Shown: positions 16,516-28,135, counted from the first letter of the stretch. The stretch: 48,973 bases of DNA from Bacteroides sp. (GCA_014802435.1 JAAVCG010000040.1:1-48973), one strand, 5' to 3'. The notes: generated by a model not told the origin, from the sequence alone. A program made the numbers and translations.

Positions 16516-17016
16516 TTAACGTTTACGGGCCACTGCTACGGCGCCGATGATACATGCGAGCAGAAGCACTGAGATAGCCTCAAAGGGAAGGAGGTATCCG
16601 CCGCGAGAAGTTGAGAGCATAGCCTCGCCGAGGTTTTGCATCGTATACTCTGCCATTTCCGGTTTGGGGGCAAACAGAGCGCTGCAGCGGCTCAGCAGAG
16701 CCCAGCCGGTAACGCCGGCAGTGCAGACGGCGGCGAGAATACCCCACCATACGCGGCGATTGGTCAATTTCTCGCTATTGCTGCCCGGGGAAGTGGTCAA
16801 CAGGATTGAGAACACGAACAGGACGACGATACCGCCGGCATAAACTGCAATCTGAACGCCTCCGAGGAATTCATAATCCATCATGAAATAGATTATGGCG
16901 GCGGCGAAGAGAGTAAAGAGCAGATAAGTTGCCGAGCGCAGGATTTTGCGCGTGGTAACGGTCAGGATTGAGAAGATGATGATGGCCAGAGCCACAATCG
17001 TATACATTATTTCCAT
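16516..17016 (-). CDS. nuoJ: NADH-quinone oxidoreductase subunit J
   Basis: A 166-aa five-span membrane subunit of complex I. It contains the family region NLGEAMLS near 130 and the TM3 segment (YFMMDYEFLGGVQIAVYAGG) with the pi-bulge Tyr/Gly pattern and the glutamine/valine core that couples to the quinone site. It begins seven bases after the nuoI stop codon, indicating translational coupling. Confidence 0.95.
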   Translation of the reverse strand: MEIMYTIVALAIIIFSILTVTTRKILRSATYLLFTLFAAAIIYFMMDYEFLGGVQIAVYAGGIVVLFVFSILLTTSPGSNSEKLTNRRVWWGILAAVCTAGVTGWALLSRCSALFAPKPEMAEYTMQNLGEAMLSTSRGGYLLPFEAISVLLLACIIGAVAVARKR

Positions 17017-17023
17017 AACTTAC

Positions 17024-17545
17024 TTAAGAATTAGCGGCAGTAGAATCAGGATTTTCAGGAGCCTTGGGAGCGGGTGCAGGTGCGGGGTCCGGGGCTTCAG
17101 GGAGATAGTTGAGTTTCTTGACGAGCATTTCGCGGGTAAACACGGCCTGTTCAAAGTCATTAGAGAACTCAATGGCTCCGGTGGGGCAATTAGTCACACA
17201 CAGCTGACAGAAGGTGCAGGAACCGAGGTCATAGATCCAGTTTACGAGCTTTTTCTTCTTCTTGCCGTCAGGCATATCGGCCATACGGCTTTCAATGGTA
17301 ATCGTACCATTAGGACATGAGCGCTGGCAGATACCGCAGCTGATACACTTATGGCGACCTTCGGCGTCATACTTAAGAGTAAGGATTGCGCGGAAGCGAT
17401 CAGGGACATGAACCGTTGAACGGTTTTCCGGATAACGCTCCGTAACCTTCTTGGTCACGAACTCCTTGCCGGTCACCTGCATACCCTTGATCAGGGAGCT
17501 GAGTCCGGCGCCGAAGTCCTTGAAATAATCTTTTACACTACCCAT
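17024..17545 (-). CDS. nuoI: NADH-quinone oxidoreductase subunit I (two 4Fe-4S)
   Basis: A 173-aa peripheral-arm subunit that carries two 4Fe-4S clusters (N6a and N6b) leading electrons to N2 in NuoB. The Cys motifs are C67-x2-C70-x2-C73-x3-C77P and C110-x2-C113-x2-C116-x3-C120P. The end (from about 150) is a Pro/Ala-rich tail. It is the first nuo gene after the inserted ATP synthase block: the atpG stop is at 17608, leaving a 62-bp AT-rich gap without any TAnnTTTG box, so it presumably relies on the upstream promoter. Confidence 0.96.
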   Translation of the reverse strand: MGSVKDYFKDFGAGLSSLIKGMQVTGKEFVTKKVTERYPENRSTVHVPDRFRAILTLKYDAEGRHKCISCGICQRSCPNGTITIESRMADMPDGKKKKKLVNWIYDLGSCTFCQLCVTNCPTGAIEFSNDFEQAVFTREMLVKKLNYLPEAPDPAPAPAPKAPENPDSTAANS

Positions 17546-17607
17546 AGTCGGTTTGTGAATTGGAGTTTTATGCTGATTGTTTTATTATTCTCGTTAAAAA
17601 AATTCTC

Positions 17608-18480
17608 TTATTTAACCTGTCCGCCAAGAATGTCGAGCAGTTCGTTGGTAATGCTCTGCTGTCGGAGCTTGTTATATTCCAGTTGGAGCTGCTCAAGGAG
17701 CTTCGAGGCATTATCATTGGCGCTCTGCATGGCCATCACGCGGGCGGCCTGTTCGGAGGCGCGGTTTTCGCTGAATCCTTCCTGAACCCGGCTCAGGAGC
17801 ATCAGCGGAAGGGCCTGGGCGAAAATCTCATCAGCGCTCGGCTCGAAGAGATAAGGCTGACTGCCCTGAGCGGATGCATCTCCCTCAACGGCCGATACCG
17901 GAAGCAGTTGCTCACACTTTATTCGCTGGCGGGCCGGGCTGATAAAGCCCATATAGATAAAGTCGACTCTATCTGTTTCGCCGGCAAGGAAGGAGCGCTG
18001 CAAATCCTGAGTGAAACGCTTGATTTCATCGGCAGTGCTCTTGGAGTTAACCGGCGCATCCGTGATGACTTCAACGCGGTCCATTGACAGTTTGCCGACG
18101 GCCTTAACCATCTTTGACCCGACGGGAATCAACCGGATGGAAGCTGAGGGCAGGGATTCACGGATGCTGTTGACATGAGCCAGGAGTTCCTTGAAGATGT
18201 TCAGGTTATAAGCTCCACAAAGGCCATCGTCACTTCCGGCAACAACGACCGTCAAATGGCTGACCTCGCGCTCCTCAGTCAGGGGGGAGACACACTGAGC
18301 GTCGGCCTCCAGCAGATGGGCAATGATAGCCTCCAGCTGATTGCGGAACGGGAGCAGGCGTTTGATGTCGCGCACGGCCTTGTTCATCTTGGCCGACGAA
18401 ATCATCTTCATGGCGCCGGTAATCTTCTCTGAGGAGCTTACCGAGCCGATTCTGCCTTTAAGATCGCGTAAGGTTGCCAT
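17608..18480 (-). CDS. atpG: ATP synthase F1 gamma subunit
   Basis: A 290-aa central stalk subunit that rotates inside the alpha3beta3 head. The N-terminal coiled-coil helix (MATLRDLKGRIGSVSSSEKI then TGAMKMISSAKMNKA) and the C-terminal helix (AMQSANDNASKLLEQLQLEY, NKLRQQSITNELLDILGG) are the family signatures. The middle is a Rossmann-like part (VVVAGSDDGLCGAYNLNIFK). It starts 10 bp after atpA and is the last atp gene before nuoI. Confidence 0.97.
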   Translation of the reverse strand: MATLRDLKGRIGSVSSSEKITGAMKMISSAKMNKAVRDIKRLLPFRNQLEAIIAHLLEADAQCVSPLTEEREVSHLTVVVAGSDDGLCGAYNLNIFKELLAHVNSIRESLPSASIRLIPVGSKMVKAVGKLSMDRVEVITDAPVNSKSTADEIKRFTQDLQRSFLAGETDRVDFIYMGFISPARQRIKCEQLLPVSAVEGDASAQGSQPYLFEPSADEIFAQALPLMLLSRVQEGFSENRASEQAARVMAMQSANDNASKLLEQLQLEYNKLRQQSITNELLDILGGQVK

Positions 18481-18489
18481 TGGTTAGAG

Positions 18490-20067
18490 TTATTTTTGGT
18501 ACTGAGCAGCCGTTTCCTGTGCTACTTTAGTCAAAATTTCAGTAATTTCATCTGTGAGCTGACCGGCGCGGATTGCATCAAGCACCTGTGACTGATAAGA
18601 CGAACGAAGCACCATCAGGAAGCGGTCCTGGAATTCATTGATCTTATCCATCGGAACGTTTTCAAGCAGACCCTTGGTGCCGCAGTAAATAACGGCAACC
18701 TGCTCCTCAACGGGCCAGGGCTTATATTGCGGCTGAATCAGGAGACGCTCGTTTTTGCGTCCCTTGTCAATCACGCGGGCGGTCACGGCGTCCATGTCGC
18801 CGCCAAACTTGGTGAATGATTCAAGTTCGCGGAACTGTGCCTGGTCAATTTTCAGCGTACCGGCCACCTTCTTCATAGACTTGATTTGAGCGTTACCGCC
18901 GACACGGCTCACTGAGATGCCGACATTGATTGCCGGGCGGATACCGCGGTTAAAGAGGGCCGTTTCAAGGAAGATCTGGCCGTCAGTGATGGAGATAACG
19001 TTAGTGGGGATATACGCGGAGACGTCGCCGGCCTGAGTTTCGATGATGGGGAGGGCCGTCAGAGAGCCGCCACCCTTAACCATGGGCTTCAAGGCCTCGG
19101 GGAGGTCATTCATCTTCTCGGCAACTTCCTGAGCGTCGATAATGCGGGCTGCGCGTTCAAGCAGACGGCTATGGAGATAGAAAATATCGCCGGGATAAGC
19201 CTCACGACCGGAAGGACGCTTAAGAATCAGAGAGATTTCACGATAAGCGACGGCCTGCTTTGACAGGTCATCATAAACGATGAGGGCGTCGCGGCCCGTA
19301 TCGCGGAAATATTCGCCGATGGCCACTCCGGCAAACGGTGAATAGTAACGCATGGCGGCGGAATCAGAGGCCGAAGCGCTCACGATGACGGTATAGTCCA
19401 ATGCGCCATGTTTGCGCAGGGTTTCAACCGTAGCGGCGATGCTTGAGGCCTTCTGACCGATGGCTACGTAGATACAGTAAACGGGTTTGCCCTCTTCGTA
19501 GTTCTTACGCTGGTTGATAATAGTGTCAATGGCGATGGCGGTTTTGCCAATCTGGCGGTCGCCGATAATCAGCTCACGCTGTCCGCGGCCGATGGGCACC
19601 ATGGAGTCAACGGCCTTGATGCCGGTTTGGAGCGGAGTCTTTACGGGCTGACGATAGATAACGCCGGGGGCCTTACGTTCCAGGGGCAGATGAATCAGGT
19701 TTCCCTCGATGGGTCCGCGGCCATCAATAGGCTCGCCCAGGACGTTGATGACGCGCCCGAGCAAACCCTCGCCAACGGGGATTGAAGCGATTTCGCCGGT
19801 ACGGGTAACCTTCATTCCTTCGGTTACACGGTTAACGTTGTCAAGCAGAATCACGCCGACATTGCTTTCCTCAAGGTTGAGGGCGACGCCTTTGACGCCG
19901 TTTTCAAACTCAACGAGTTCGTTGGCGCAGACGTTGTCAAGGCCGTAAACATGGGCCACACCGTCGCCAACTTCAAGCACTGAGCCGGTTTCCTCAAAAG
20001 AGACCTTGCGGTTAACGCTTTCGAGCTGCTGTTTCAATATCTGGGAAATCTCGCTGGGGTTAGTCAT
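18490..20067 (-). CDS. atpA: ATP synthase F1 alpha subunit
   Basis: A 525-aa regulatory nucleotide-binding subunit of the F1 head. P-loop GDRQIGKT at residues 169-176, the family pattern [35 protein letters not shown], and the arginine-finger region [20 protein letters not shown]. The N-terminal beta barrel ([18 protein letters not shown]) is intact. Spacing to atpH is nine bases and to atpG nine bases, consistent with a single mRNA. Confidence 0.98.
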   Translation of the reverse strand: MTNPSEISQILKQQLESVNRKVSFEETGSVLEVGDGVAHVYGLDNVCANELVEFENGVKGVALNLEESNVGVILLDNVNRVTEGMKVTRTGEIASIPVGEGLLGRVINVLGEPIDGRGPIEGNLIHLPLERKAPGVIYRQPVKTPLQTGIKAVDSMVPIGRGQRELIIGDRQIGKTAIAIDTIINQRKNYEEGKPVYCIYVAIGQKASSIAATVETLRKHGALDYTVIVSASASDSAAMRYYSPFAGVAIGEYFRDTGRDALIVYDDLSKQAVAYREISLILKRPSGREAYPGDIFYLHSRLLERAARIIDAQEVAEKMNDLPEALKPMVKGGGSLTALPIIETQAGDVSAYIPTNVISITDGQIFLETALFNRGIRPAINVGISVSRVGGNAQIKSMKKVAGTLKIDQAQFRELESFTKFGGDMDAVTARVIDKGRKNERLLIQPQYKPWPVEEQVAVIYCGTKGLLENVPMDKINEFQDRFLMVLRSSYQSQVLDAIRAGQLTDEITEILTKVAQETAAQYQK

Positions 20068-20076
20068 TGCAGAGAA

Positions 20077-20628
20077 TTAATGGCTTAAAAGTTTTATTCG
20101 AAGTTGTTTGAGTTCATTGGCAACGGAGGCATCAAGGAGCTCATTGTCAATGCTGACGGTAAAACCGCCGATAAGGTCAGGATTGACCGCCTCTGAGAAG
20201 TCGGCAGTTGAATCAGCCGGGAGCTGACGCTCAACTATTGACTTGATGCGGCCCATTTCTTCGGCCGACAGTGGAGCGGCAGAGGTTACATTGACCTTAA
20301 AAATATGATTTTGGGCACGATAGAGGGCAATGAATGCCAATGCCGACTGATAAAGGCTGTCAAGGCGTCGATTCTGACACAGGAGCTTGACATAACCGGA
20401 AAGCTCCTCAGCGGCTACTCCCTGAGCGCCTGCGGCAGCGAGGACGAGAGAGAGTTTCTCATCATTGCTGATGGCGGGATTGGACAGAGTGTGGCGCAAC
20501 TGAGGCTCGGCGGCAAAGGAGTCAGCGAGCCGAATCATAGCCTCATAAACAGCCGGTGCGGACTGATGTTCAGAAGCGAGCATCAGCAGGGCTTTGGCAT
20601 ATCGGCGAGGTATTAGTCCCTGGTCCAT
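20077..20628 (-). CDS. atpH: ATP synthase delta subunit
   Basis: A 183-aa peripheral-stalk subunit that joins the b dimer to the top of F1 (OSCP in mitochondria). It begins with MDQGLIPRRYAKALLMLASE, the RYAxAL signature, and ends with VNPDLIGGFTVSIDNELLDA then SVANELKQLRIKL, the conserved C-terminal block. Only two bases separate it from atpF. Confidence 0.96.
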   Translation of the reverse strand: MDQGLIPRRYAKALLMLASEHQSAPAVYEAMIRLADSFAAEPQLRHTLSNPAISNDEKLSLVLAAAGAQGVAAEELSGYVKLLCQNRRLDSLYQSALAFIALYRAQNHIFKVNVTSAAPLSAEEMGRIKSIVERQLPADSTADFSEAVNPDLIGGFTVSIDNELLDASVANELKQLRIKLLSH

Positions 20629-20630
20629 TA

Positions 20631-21128
20631 TCAGTTAGCGGTTTCTATTTGGTCAAGAATATTGTCGACGAGTTTTTGCTGTGCCTGAGGATTGGAGAGC
20701 TGACCGCGCACAACCTGAGTTGCAATCTCAAGGGCTGCGGCAGAGACTTCATCGCGAAACGACTGTTGAGCCTCCTTGCGGGCCTGCTCGATGGCAGACT
20801 TGGCGGCTTCCATCTCCTTTTTGGCCTCCTTAGCGGCCTCAGTGCGTGCCTGGTCAATAATCTGCGACTTCATCTTGTCAGCTTCACGGAGAATCTCGGC
20901 CTGACGCGTACGCGCCTCTGCTTCAAATTCCTCGGCCTGCTGCTTGGCTGAGTCCAGTTGAGCCTTGGCCTCGCGGGCATACAGCACCCCCTTGTCGATC
21001 AAATCGGCGCGACTGTCAACTCCTTTCATGATGGCCGGCCATGCAAACTTCCATAACAGCAGGAAGAGCACGGCAAAGGCCAGAAACATCCAGAAGATGA
21101 GGCCGAAATCCGGGGTGAACAGTTCCAT
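20631..21128 (-). CDS. atpF: ATP synthase F0 b subunit
   Basis: A 165-aa peripheral stalk subunit. One N-terminal membrane span (LIFWMFLAFAVLFLLLWKFA) is followed by a long charged coiled coil (residues about 35-160, rich in Ala, Glu, Lys, Gln) that forms the stator. It lies 30 bp after atpE and 2 bp before atpH. Confidence 0.96.
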   Translation of the reverse strand: MELFTPDFGLIFWMFLAFAVLFLLLWKFAWPAIMKGVDSRADLIDKGVLYAREAKAQLDSAKQQAEEFEAEARTRQAEILREADKMKSQIIDQARTEAAKEAKKEMEAAKSAIEQARKEAQQSFRDEVSAAALEIATQVVRGQLSNPQAQQKLVDNILDQIETAN

Positions 21129-21158
21129 TAGAGGTTACCGGGGGGATTGGATGTCAAA

Positions 21159-21413
<255 letters not shown>

Positions 21414-21436
21414 TTATGAGTTTATTATTTGATTTT

Positions 21437-22567
21437 TCAATTTGCTGAGGCGAGAGAGGCATCCGTGGCCGGATGTGATTCACTATGATGTTCTTCATGA
21501 CCCTTTTCACGCGCCATACCAATGAAAGTGGTGGAGAGCATCGTGAAGACAAAAGCCTGGATGAAGCTTACGAGGACGTCAAGAAGCAACATGAAGATGC
21601 TGAAGAAGACACTGACCACTGAAGTTGCGCCGGCAACGGCCGTTCCGGCAACATCACCCATGATAAAGATAATCAGCGTCAGCACGATTACTATCATATG
21701 TCCGCCCATCATATTGGCAAAGAGACGCACCGTAAGTGAGGCCGGCTTGGTCAAGGCTCCGAAGAGCTCGATGACCTGCATGATGGGGATAGGACACTTA
21801 AGAAACATCGGCACGTCGGGCCAGAAGATTTCTTTCCAGTAGTGTTTGCGGGCAAAGAGGTTAGTGCAGAAGAAGGTAATCAGTGAAAGAACCAGAGTCA
21901 CGGCAATGTTACCCGTAAGATTCGCTCCGCCGGGGAAGATTACCACCAGACCCATAAGGTTCATGATGAAGATAAACATGAAGACGGTCAGCAGATAAGG
22001 AGCGAACTTGCGGGAATCCTCGCCCAACGTAGGCTTGATGACTCCTTTATAGATAAACTCTATCAGTGACTCAATAGCTCCGACAAAACCGCGCGGAGCA
22101 AGATAGCCATGTTTTTTATGCCAACGGGCAACGGGCAAGCACACTGCCAAAGTAACGAGCACGGCAATCCAGAGGGCGCAGACATTCTTGGTAATCGAAA
22201 TGTCAAATGCCGGCTTAACCAGTTGGCCGTCAGGCATCAGCTGGCATACCTTGCCCTTATTATCGCCCTCGGCGGGAACCTGCCATGAATAATCTCCATC
22301 AACGTAGACGGCATGATTATTGACATGAGAGGAGCTGAAGCAATGGAAAGAACCATCCTGAGCCCAAACCATCACGGGCAGCGGAATCCTGTGATGATGG
22401 TCAAAGGGAACCTCCCATCCGTAGCCGTCGCCCAGATGTTCGAAAATAATTTCCTTGGGATTGAAACCACCCTCGCCTTCAGATGAGGCGGACGCAAGAG
22501 CCCGCGCCGGCAGCAGAAGCGCAACCAGCATTGAGGCAAGAGCAAGAATCAGTTTCAAGTTTTTCAT
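21437..22567 (-). CDS. atpB: ATP synthase F0 a subunit
   Basis: A 376-aa membrane subunit with the two proton half-channels. The ATG at 22567 is chosen; five codons upstream a TTG would also fit, but would overlap atpC. Residues 1-26 are a signal peptide (MKNLKLILALASMLVALLLP), followed by a long extra-membrane N-terminal region (about 27-125) that is typical of Bacteroidota and absent from E. coli. The channel helix has TVRLFANMMGGHMIV with the essential arginine, and PASLTVRLF. The C-terminus has a His/Glu-rich tail (EKGHEEHHSESHPATD). The gap to the atpC stop is two bases. Confidence 0.95.
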   Translation of the reverse strand: MKNLKLILALASMLVALLLPARALASASSEGEGGFNPKEIIFEHLGDGYGWEVPFDHHHRIPLPVMVWAQDGSFHCFSSSHVNNHAVYVDGDYSWQVPAEGDNKGKVCQLMPDGQLVKPAFDISITKNVCALWIAVLVTLAVCLPVARWHKKHGYLAPRGFVGAIESLIEFIYKGVIKPTLGEDSRKFAPYLLTVFMFIFIMNLMGLVVIFPGGANLTGNIAVTLVLSLITFFCTNLFARKHYWKEIFWPDVPMFLKCPIPIMQVIELFGALTKPASLTVRLFANMMGGHMIVIVLTLIIFIMGDVAGTAVAGATSVVSVFFSIFMLLLDVLVSFIQAFVFTMLSTTFIGMAREKGHEEHHSESHPATDASLASAN

Positions 22568-22569
22568 TT

Positions 22570-22806
22570 TTAATATATGCAAACGGAGATAACATCACGG
22601 TTAACATCAACAAGACCGCCCTCAGTGGCTACGGAGTGTTCCTCGCCCGAAGGAAGGCGATAAACAATCTGTCCGGCAACGAGCGACGCTATGAGCGACG
22701 CATGGTGAGGCAACACAGTGAAGCTGCCTGAGGCTCCGGGAAGAGTAACCATTGAGGTTTCGCCCTCAAAGAGGATATCGTCGGTTGAAATGATACGTAA
22801 TGTCAT
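22570..22806 (-). CDS. atpC: ATP synthase F1 epsilon subunit, short form
   Basis: A 78-aa protein corresponding only to the N-terminal beta-sandwich domain of epsilon (LPGASGSFTVLPHHASLIAS, then EEHSVATEGGLVDVNRDVIS). The usual C-terminal helical hairpin, which inhibits ATP hydrolysis in E. coli and Bacillus, is absent. The short form is known from Bacteroidota, so it is not a truncation, but epsilon-type autoinhibition cannot operate. It lies 23 bp after atpD and 2 bp before atpB. Confidence 0.94.
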   Translation of the reverse strand: MTLRIISTDDILFEGETSMVTLPGASGSFTVLPHHASLIASLVAGQIVYRLPSGEEHSVATEGGLVDVNRDVISVCIY

Positions 22807-22829
22807 TGCTCAGTCCGTTGATGGGTTAA

Positions 22830-24335
<1,506 letters not shown>

Positions 24336-24356
24336 TTAGGGATTGAATTCGTGTGA

Positions 24357-25439
24357 TTAAAAATAGAGACCGAAAACGACTACGAGAGTCATCAGGACGA
24401 GGTTTACGAGGCTGACAGGCATCAGATACTTCCATTCAAAAGAGAGAAGCTGGTCAATACGCAGACGGGGGAAGGTCCACTTAAACCAGATCATCACGAA
24501 AGTAATGACTACGGCCTTGCCGAGGAACCAGATTACAGAGGGGATATAATCCATAATATGGTTGAAGCCGTCCCATCCGGGGATGTGGAAGGGCATCCAG
24601 CCGCCGAAGAAGAGCAGCGAGGCAACTCCACCGACGATGAACAAGTTAAGATATTCAGCCAGATAGAAGAAGCCGAAGTGCATACCGGAATATTCAGTAT
24701 GGTAACCGGCGGTCAACTCACTTTCTGCCTCGGGGAGGTCAAACGGGCCACGGTTGGTTTCAGCAGTGCCGGCAATCACGTAGACGAGGAAAGCGATGAT
24801 GGCGGGAATATGGCCGGAGAAAATGAACCAGCAATGTTCCTGAGCCTGCACGATTCCCTGCACGCTCATGGTGCCGGCGAGGACAACCATGGCGATGACC
24901 GACAGAGAGATGGAGATTTCATACGATACCATCTGAGCGCCGGAACGGAGTGCGCCGATAAGAGTAAACTTATTGTTAGACGACCAACCGGCAAGAAGAA
25001 TACCGAGCACACCGATGGAGCTAACGGCCAGAAGGAAGAAGATGCCGATATTGAAATCAATAGCCTGCAGACCGTTACCCCAGGGAAGGACGGCAAAGGC
25101 CAGCATGGAAGCGACGATTACCAGGAACGGAGCAAGGGCAAAGAGGAATTTATCAACATGATTCAGGGAGATAAGCTCCTTGATCAGCATCTTAAACATA
25201 TCAGCAAACGGCTGAAGAACACCGAAGGGACCTACGCGGTTCGGGCCGAGACGACACTGGAAAGCCGCACAAACTTTACGTTCAAACCAGATATAGAACA
25301 GGGCGAGCACGGCATAAACCAGCAGGAGAACTAATCCAAGGAGCACGCACTCCAGGGTTACGGTCAGCCAATCAGGACAGCCGAGAACTACTCGAAACAG
25401 ATTGTCAATCCAGTGAGTGATGAATGAAAGATCTTGCAT
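24357..25439 (-). CDS. nuoH: NADH-quinone oxidoreductase subunit H
   Basis: A 360-aa membrane subunit at the junction of the two arms of complex I, forming part of the quinone cavity. Signatures: YIWFERKVCAAFQCRLGPNR then VGPFGVLQPFADMFKMLIKE, GWSSNNKFTLIGALRSGAQM, YEISISLSVIAM, TNRGPFDLPEAESELTAGYH and FKWTFPRLRIDQLL. It is followed by atpD rather than by nuoI, which is the odd point of this locus. Confidence 0.97.
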   Translation of the reverse strand: MQDLSFITHWIDNLFRVVLGCPDWLTVTLECVLLGLVLLLVYAVLALFYIWFERKVCAAFQCRLGPNRVGPFGVLQPFADMFKMLIKELISLNHVDKFLFALAPFLVIVASMLAFAVLPWGNGLQAIDFNIGIFFLLAVSSIGVLGILLAGWSSNNKFTLIGALRSGAQMVSYEISISLSVIAMVVLAGTMSVQGIVQAQEHCWFIFSGHIPAIIAFLVYVIAGTAETNRGPFDLPEAESELTAGYHTEYSGMHFGFFYLAEYLNLFIVGGVASLLFFGGWMPFHIPGWDGFNHIMDYIPSVIWFLGKAVVITFVMIWFKWTFPRLRIDQLLSFEWKYLMPVSLVNLVLMTLVVVFGLYF

Positions 25440-25475
25440 AATAATCTATTGTGAAATGAATGGAGGAGAAGCGGA

Positions 25476-27098
25476 TTAACGGTCAATATCAGGGACAATA
25501 TAGTCAAGAGTGCCGCCGATGGTAATCAAGTCGGCAATCTTCTGACCACGGCAGAGATGGTCAACGACACCGGCCAGACAGAAGCAGGGTGAGTTGAACT
25601 TCATGCGCCAGGGAGAGGTGGTGCCGGTGCTCTCAATGTAGCAACCAAACGCGCCCTTACCCGTTTCAACTTCCTGGAACCAGTGGCCTTCCGGCAGTTT
25701 GATTACCTTGGGAACCTTGGCGCAGATTTCGCCTTCGGGGATATTGTCAATCAGCTGGGCAATGATGCGGCAGCTCTGTTCCATTTCGGTGATGCGGGCC
25801 TTGAAGCGAGCCATGGAGTCGCCCTCAGTGCGAGTAACAACGTCGAATTCCAGCTCGGGATAAATGCCGTAAGGCTGAGCGCGGCGAACGTCATAATTCC
25901 ATCCGGCAGAACGGCCGGCCGGGCCGGTAACGTTATAATCAACAGCGGCTTCCGGAGTGAGCACGCCGACGCCTTCCATACGGTTTTTAGCGATGATGTT
26001 GCCGGTGAACACCTTGTTGTATTCCTTGATGGCCTCGGGCATGATTTCAAGGAGCTTCTTGACGTCAGAAACGAAATCATCAGCCAAATCCTGGCGTACA
26101 CCGCCAATGGTGTTATAGTTAAAGGTCATGCGCGCGCCGGTGGTCTTCTCGAAGATGTCAAGAATAGTTTCGCGCTCGCGCAGGGCATAGAAGAGCATCG
26201 TCGTGGCGCCAAGGTCCATACAGAAAGTACCCATAGCCAGGAGGTGAGAGTTCAGACGCATCAGCTCGTCCATGATGCAGCGGATAACCTGAGCGCGGCG
26301 GGGCACTTCAACCTGCATCGCCTTCTCGATACACATGCAGAGACAGTGGCTGTTCATCAGTGCGCCAAGGTAGTCAAGACGGTCAGTGAAGTGGATTGTC
26401 TGCGGATAGGTCAGTCCTTCACAAAGTTTTTCAATGCCGCGGTGGATATATCCCAGATAGAGGTCAATCTTCTTGATTTCCTCGCCGTCAACGGCAGTGC
26501 GGAGGCGGAGCACACCGTGAGTTGCGGGGTGCTGCGGGCCAATGTTGACAACGAAATCCTCCGGCTGGAAAATCACGTGTTCCTCAGTATGAATCTTGCC
26601 GTCAGGACCTTCAACGTATTCAACCGTAGTGTCCTGCGTTTCCTCATGGTCAAGGCGCACGGGGTTGAGCGCCGGATTCGTGTCATAATCCTTGCGGAAG
26701 GGATAGCCAACCCAGTCATTGCGCAGGAAAAGATGACGCATGTCCGGATTGCCGATAAACTTAATTCCATAGAAATCAAAAACTTCGCGTTCATAGATTC
26801 CGGCTACGGCAAAAAGGTCCGTAACGGAATGGAGGAACGGATTTTCGCGTCCGTCGGACTCAACCTTGACGCGAACCATTTCATAAGTCTTTGAGTTAAC
26901 CAGATAGCAGACAATACCGAGCTGTTCGCCCCAGTCCATACCGATGAGGGCGCGCAGATTGTCAAAGCCGAAGTCATTTTTGAGAGCGGCGGCGACGTCA
27001 TGCCATTTGGCGTCGGGAACATTAAGCTCAAGCGTTTCTCCCTGAGCGAATTCTACTTCGGGAAATTGCTTGGCTATGGTTTCCTGAATGTTTGCCAT
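25476..27098 (-). CDS. nuoCD: Fused NADH-quinone oxidoreductase subunit C/D
   Basis: A 540-aa fusion. Residues about 1-155 are NuoC (YEREVFDFYGIKFIGNPDMR, LFLRNDWVGYPFRKDY). Residues about 160-540 are NuoD, the quinone-binding 49-kDa subunit (NIGPQHPATHGVLRLRTAVD with the conserved His pair, GYIHRGIEKLCEGLTYPQ, SHCLCMCIEKAMQVEVPRRA, and the C-terminal VVDHLCRGQKIADLITIGGT-LDYIVPDIDR end). The fusion is normal in Bacteroidota. It lies 36 bp after nuoB. Confidence 0.97.
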   Translation of the reverse strand: MANIQETIAKQFPEVEFAQGETLELNVPDAKWHDVAAALKNDFGFDNLRALIGMDWGEQLGIVCYLVNSKTYEMVRVKVESDGRENPFLHSVTDLFAVAGIYEREVFDFYGIKFIGNPDMRHLFLRNDWVGYPFRKDYDTNPALNPVRLDHEETQDTTVEYVEGPDGKIHTEEHVIFQPEDFVVNIGPQHPATHGVLRLRTAVDGEEIKKIDLYLGYIHRGIEKLCEGLTYPQTIHFTDRLDYLGALMNSHCLCMCIEKAMQVEVPRRAQVIRCIMDELMRLNSHLLAMGTFCMDLGATTMLFYALRERETILDIFEKTTGARMTFNYNTIGGVRQDLADDFVSDVKKLLEIMPEAIKEYNKVFTGNIIAKNRMEGVGVLTPEAAVDYNVTGPAGRSAGWNYDVRRAQPYGIYPELEFDVVTRTEGDSMARFKARITEMEQSCRIIAQLIDNIPEGEICAKVPKVIKLPEGHWFQEVETGKGAFGCYIESTGTTSPWRMKFNSPCFCLAGVVDHLCRGQKIADLITIGGTLDYIVPDIDR

Positions 27099-27134
27099 AT
27101 ACTTTAATATATAATGGAGTGTGATGAATCTTAA

Positions 27135-27743
27135 TTAATTGGTGGTCTCTGAGATGGGATGATTCTTGAGGAATTCCTTTTGGCTTTCCTTGCGGTTGAC
27201 GCCACCAAAGAATTTTTCAACCTTGACCTTGCGGCTGAGCTGCATGATTGCATAAATCATGGCTTCCGGACGGGGAGGACAGCCGGGACAGTAGACGTCG
27301 ACGGGAATAATCTCCCCTACCCCCTTGAGGACATGGTAAGAATTCTTGAACGGACCGCCGGAAATAGCGCAACCGCCGCAGGCAATCACATATTTAGGCT
27401 CGGCCAGCTGGTCATATAGACGGCGAACCACGGGAGCCATGCGGTGCACGATAGTGCCGGCAACCATCATAAAGTCAGCCTGACGGGGCGACGAACGGGC
27501 AACTTCCCATCCAAAGCGGGCCATATCATAACGGGCGGCGCCGAGGGCGATAAATTCAATGCCGCAACATGAGGTTGCAAACGTCAGAGGCCACAGAGAG
27601 TTGGAGCGGCCCCAGTTAATGAGCTTATCAAGCGAACCTACGATTACGTTGGTGCCGGAGGCCTTGAGTTCATTAACGAGTGATTCGATATATTCGTTGT
27701 CCTTCCAGTCCTCGTAGGGCATGGACTTGGTTGTTACTTCCAT
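27135..27743 (-). CDS. nuoB: NADH-quinone oxidoreductase subunit B (cluster N2)
   Basis: A 202-aa subunit that holds cluster N2, the last iron-sulfur centre before quinone. The ligands are Cys59-Cys60 (TSCCGIEFIALGA), Cys125 (ACGGCAISGGPF) and Cys155 (YCPGCPPRPEA). It overlaps the nuoA end by ten bases, so the two are translationally coupled. Confidence 0.97.
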   Translation of the reverse strand: MEVTTKSMPYEDWKDNEYIESLVNELKASGTNVIVGSLDKLINWGRSNSLWPLTFATSCCGIEFIALGAARYDMARFGWEVARSSPRQADFMMVAGTIVHRMAPVVRRLYDQLAEPKYVIACGGCAISGGPFKNSYHVLKGVGEIIPVDVYCPGCPPRPEAMIYAIMQLSRKVKVEKFFGGVNRKESQKEFLKNHPISETTN

Positions 27744-28102
27744 TGCAAAGCTCCTTTCCGCCAGGCATATACGAGACCCAGCACGAGAATGATGAAAAAT
27801 ACGGCGATGCAGGTCAAACCTTCAACGCCGAGCGCCTTGGCGCGTACTGCCCAAGGAAATAAGAAGACACACTCCACATCAAACATCAGAAACAAGATGG
27901 CATAAAGATAATAGCCAATCTTAAACTGAGCCATGGAGACGCCTCGGGTAGGAATACCACATTCATATGCCTCACCCTTCTGCTCATTATAAGAGCGCGG
28001 AGACATCAAACCGGCCACCAACAAGGCAAGCGCCACCAGGGCGATACCCGTAAGTGCCGCTGTAACAGCCAGAACGCCGTTAGAAATGGATAACGTGATC
28101 AT
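27734..28102 (-). CDS. nuoA: NADH-quinone oxidoreductase subunit A
   Basis: A 122-aa three-span membrane subunit and the first gene of the 17-kb nuo-atp locus. The loop with the conserved YECGIPTRGVSMAQFKIGYY (YECG plus RF(x)Y-type) and DVECVFLFPWAV is present. A promoter box lies 33 bases upstream. Confidence 0.95.
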   Translation of the reverse strand: MITLSISNGVLAVTAALTGIALVALALLVAGLMSPRSYNEQKGEAYECGIPTRGVSMAQFKIGYYLYAILFLMFDVECVFLFPWAVRAKALGVEGLTCIAVFFIILVLGLVYAWRKGALQWK

Positions 28103-28135
28103 GTTTTATTTAATACGTTTTTGTCTATTTAGGTG

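Noticed and set aside
17546-17607. Possible promoter between atpG and nuoI
   Set aside because: AT-rich, but no TAnnTTTG element on the minus strand; it looks like a plain intergenic gap.
22568-22582. TTG start giving a five-residue longer AtpB
   Set aside because: It would overlap atpC and put a polar extension before a normal signal peptide; the ATG at 22567 is better.
25683-26894. 403-codon open frame antisense to nuoCD
   Set aside because: A shadow frame kept open by the codon bias of nuoCD; no family resemblance.
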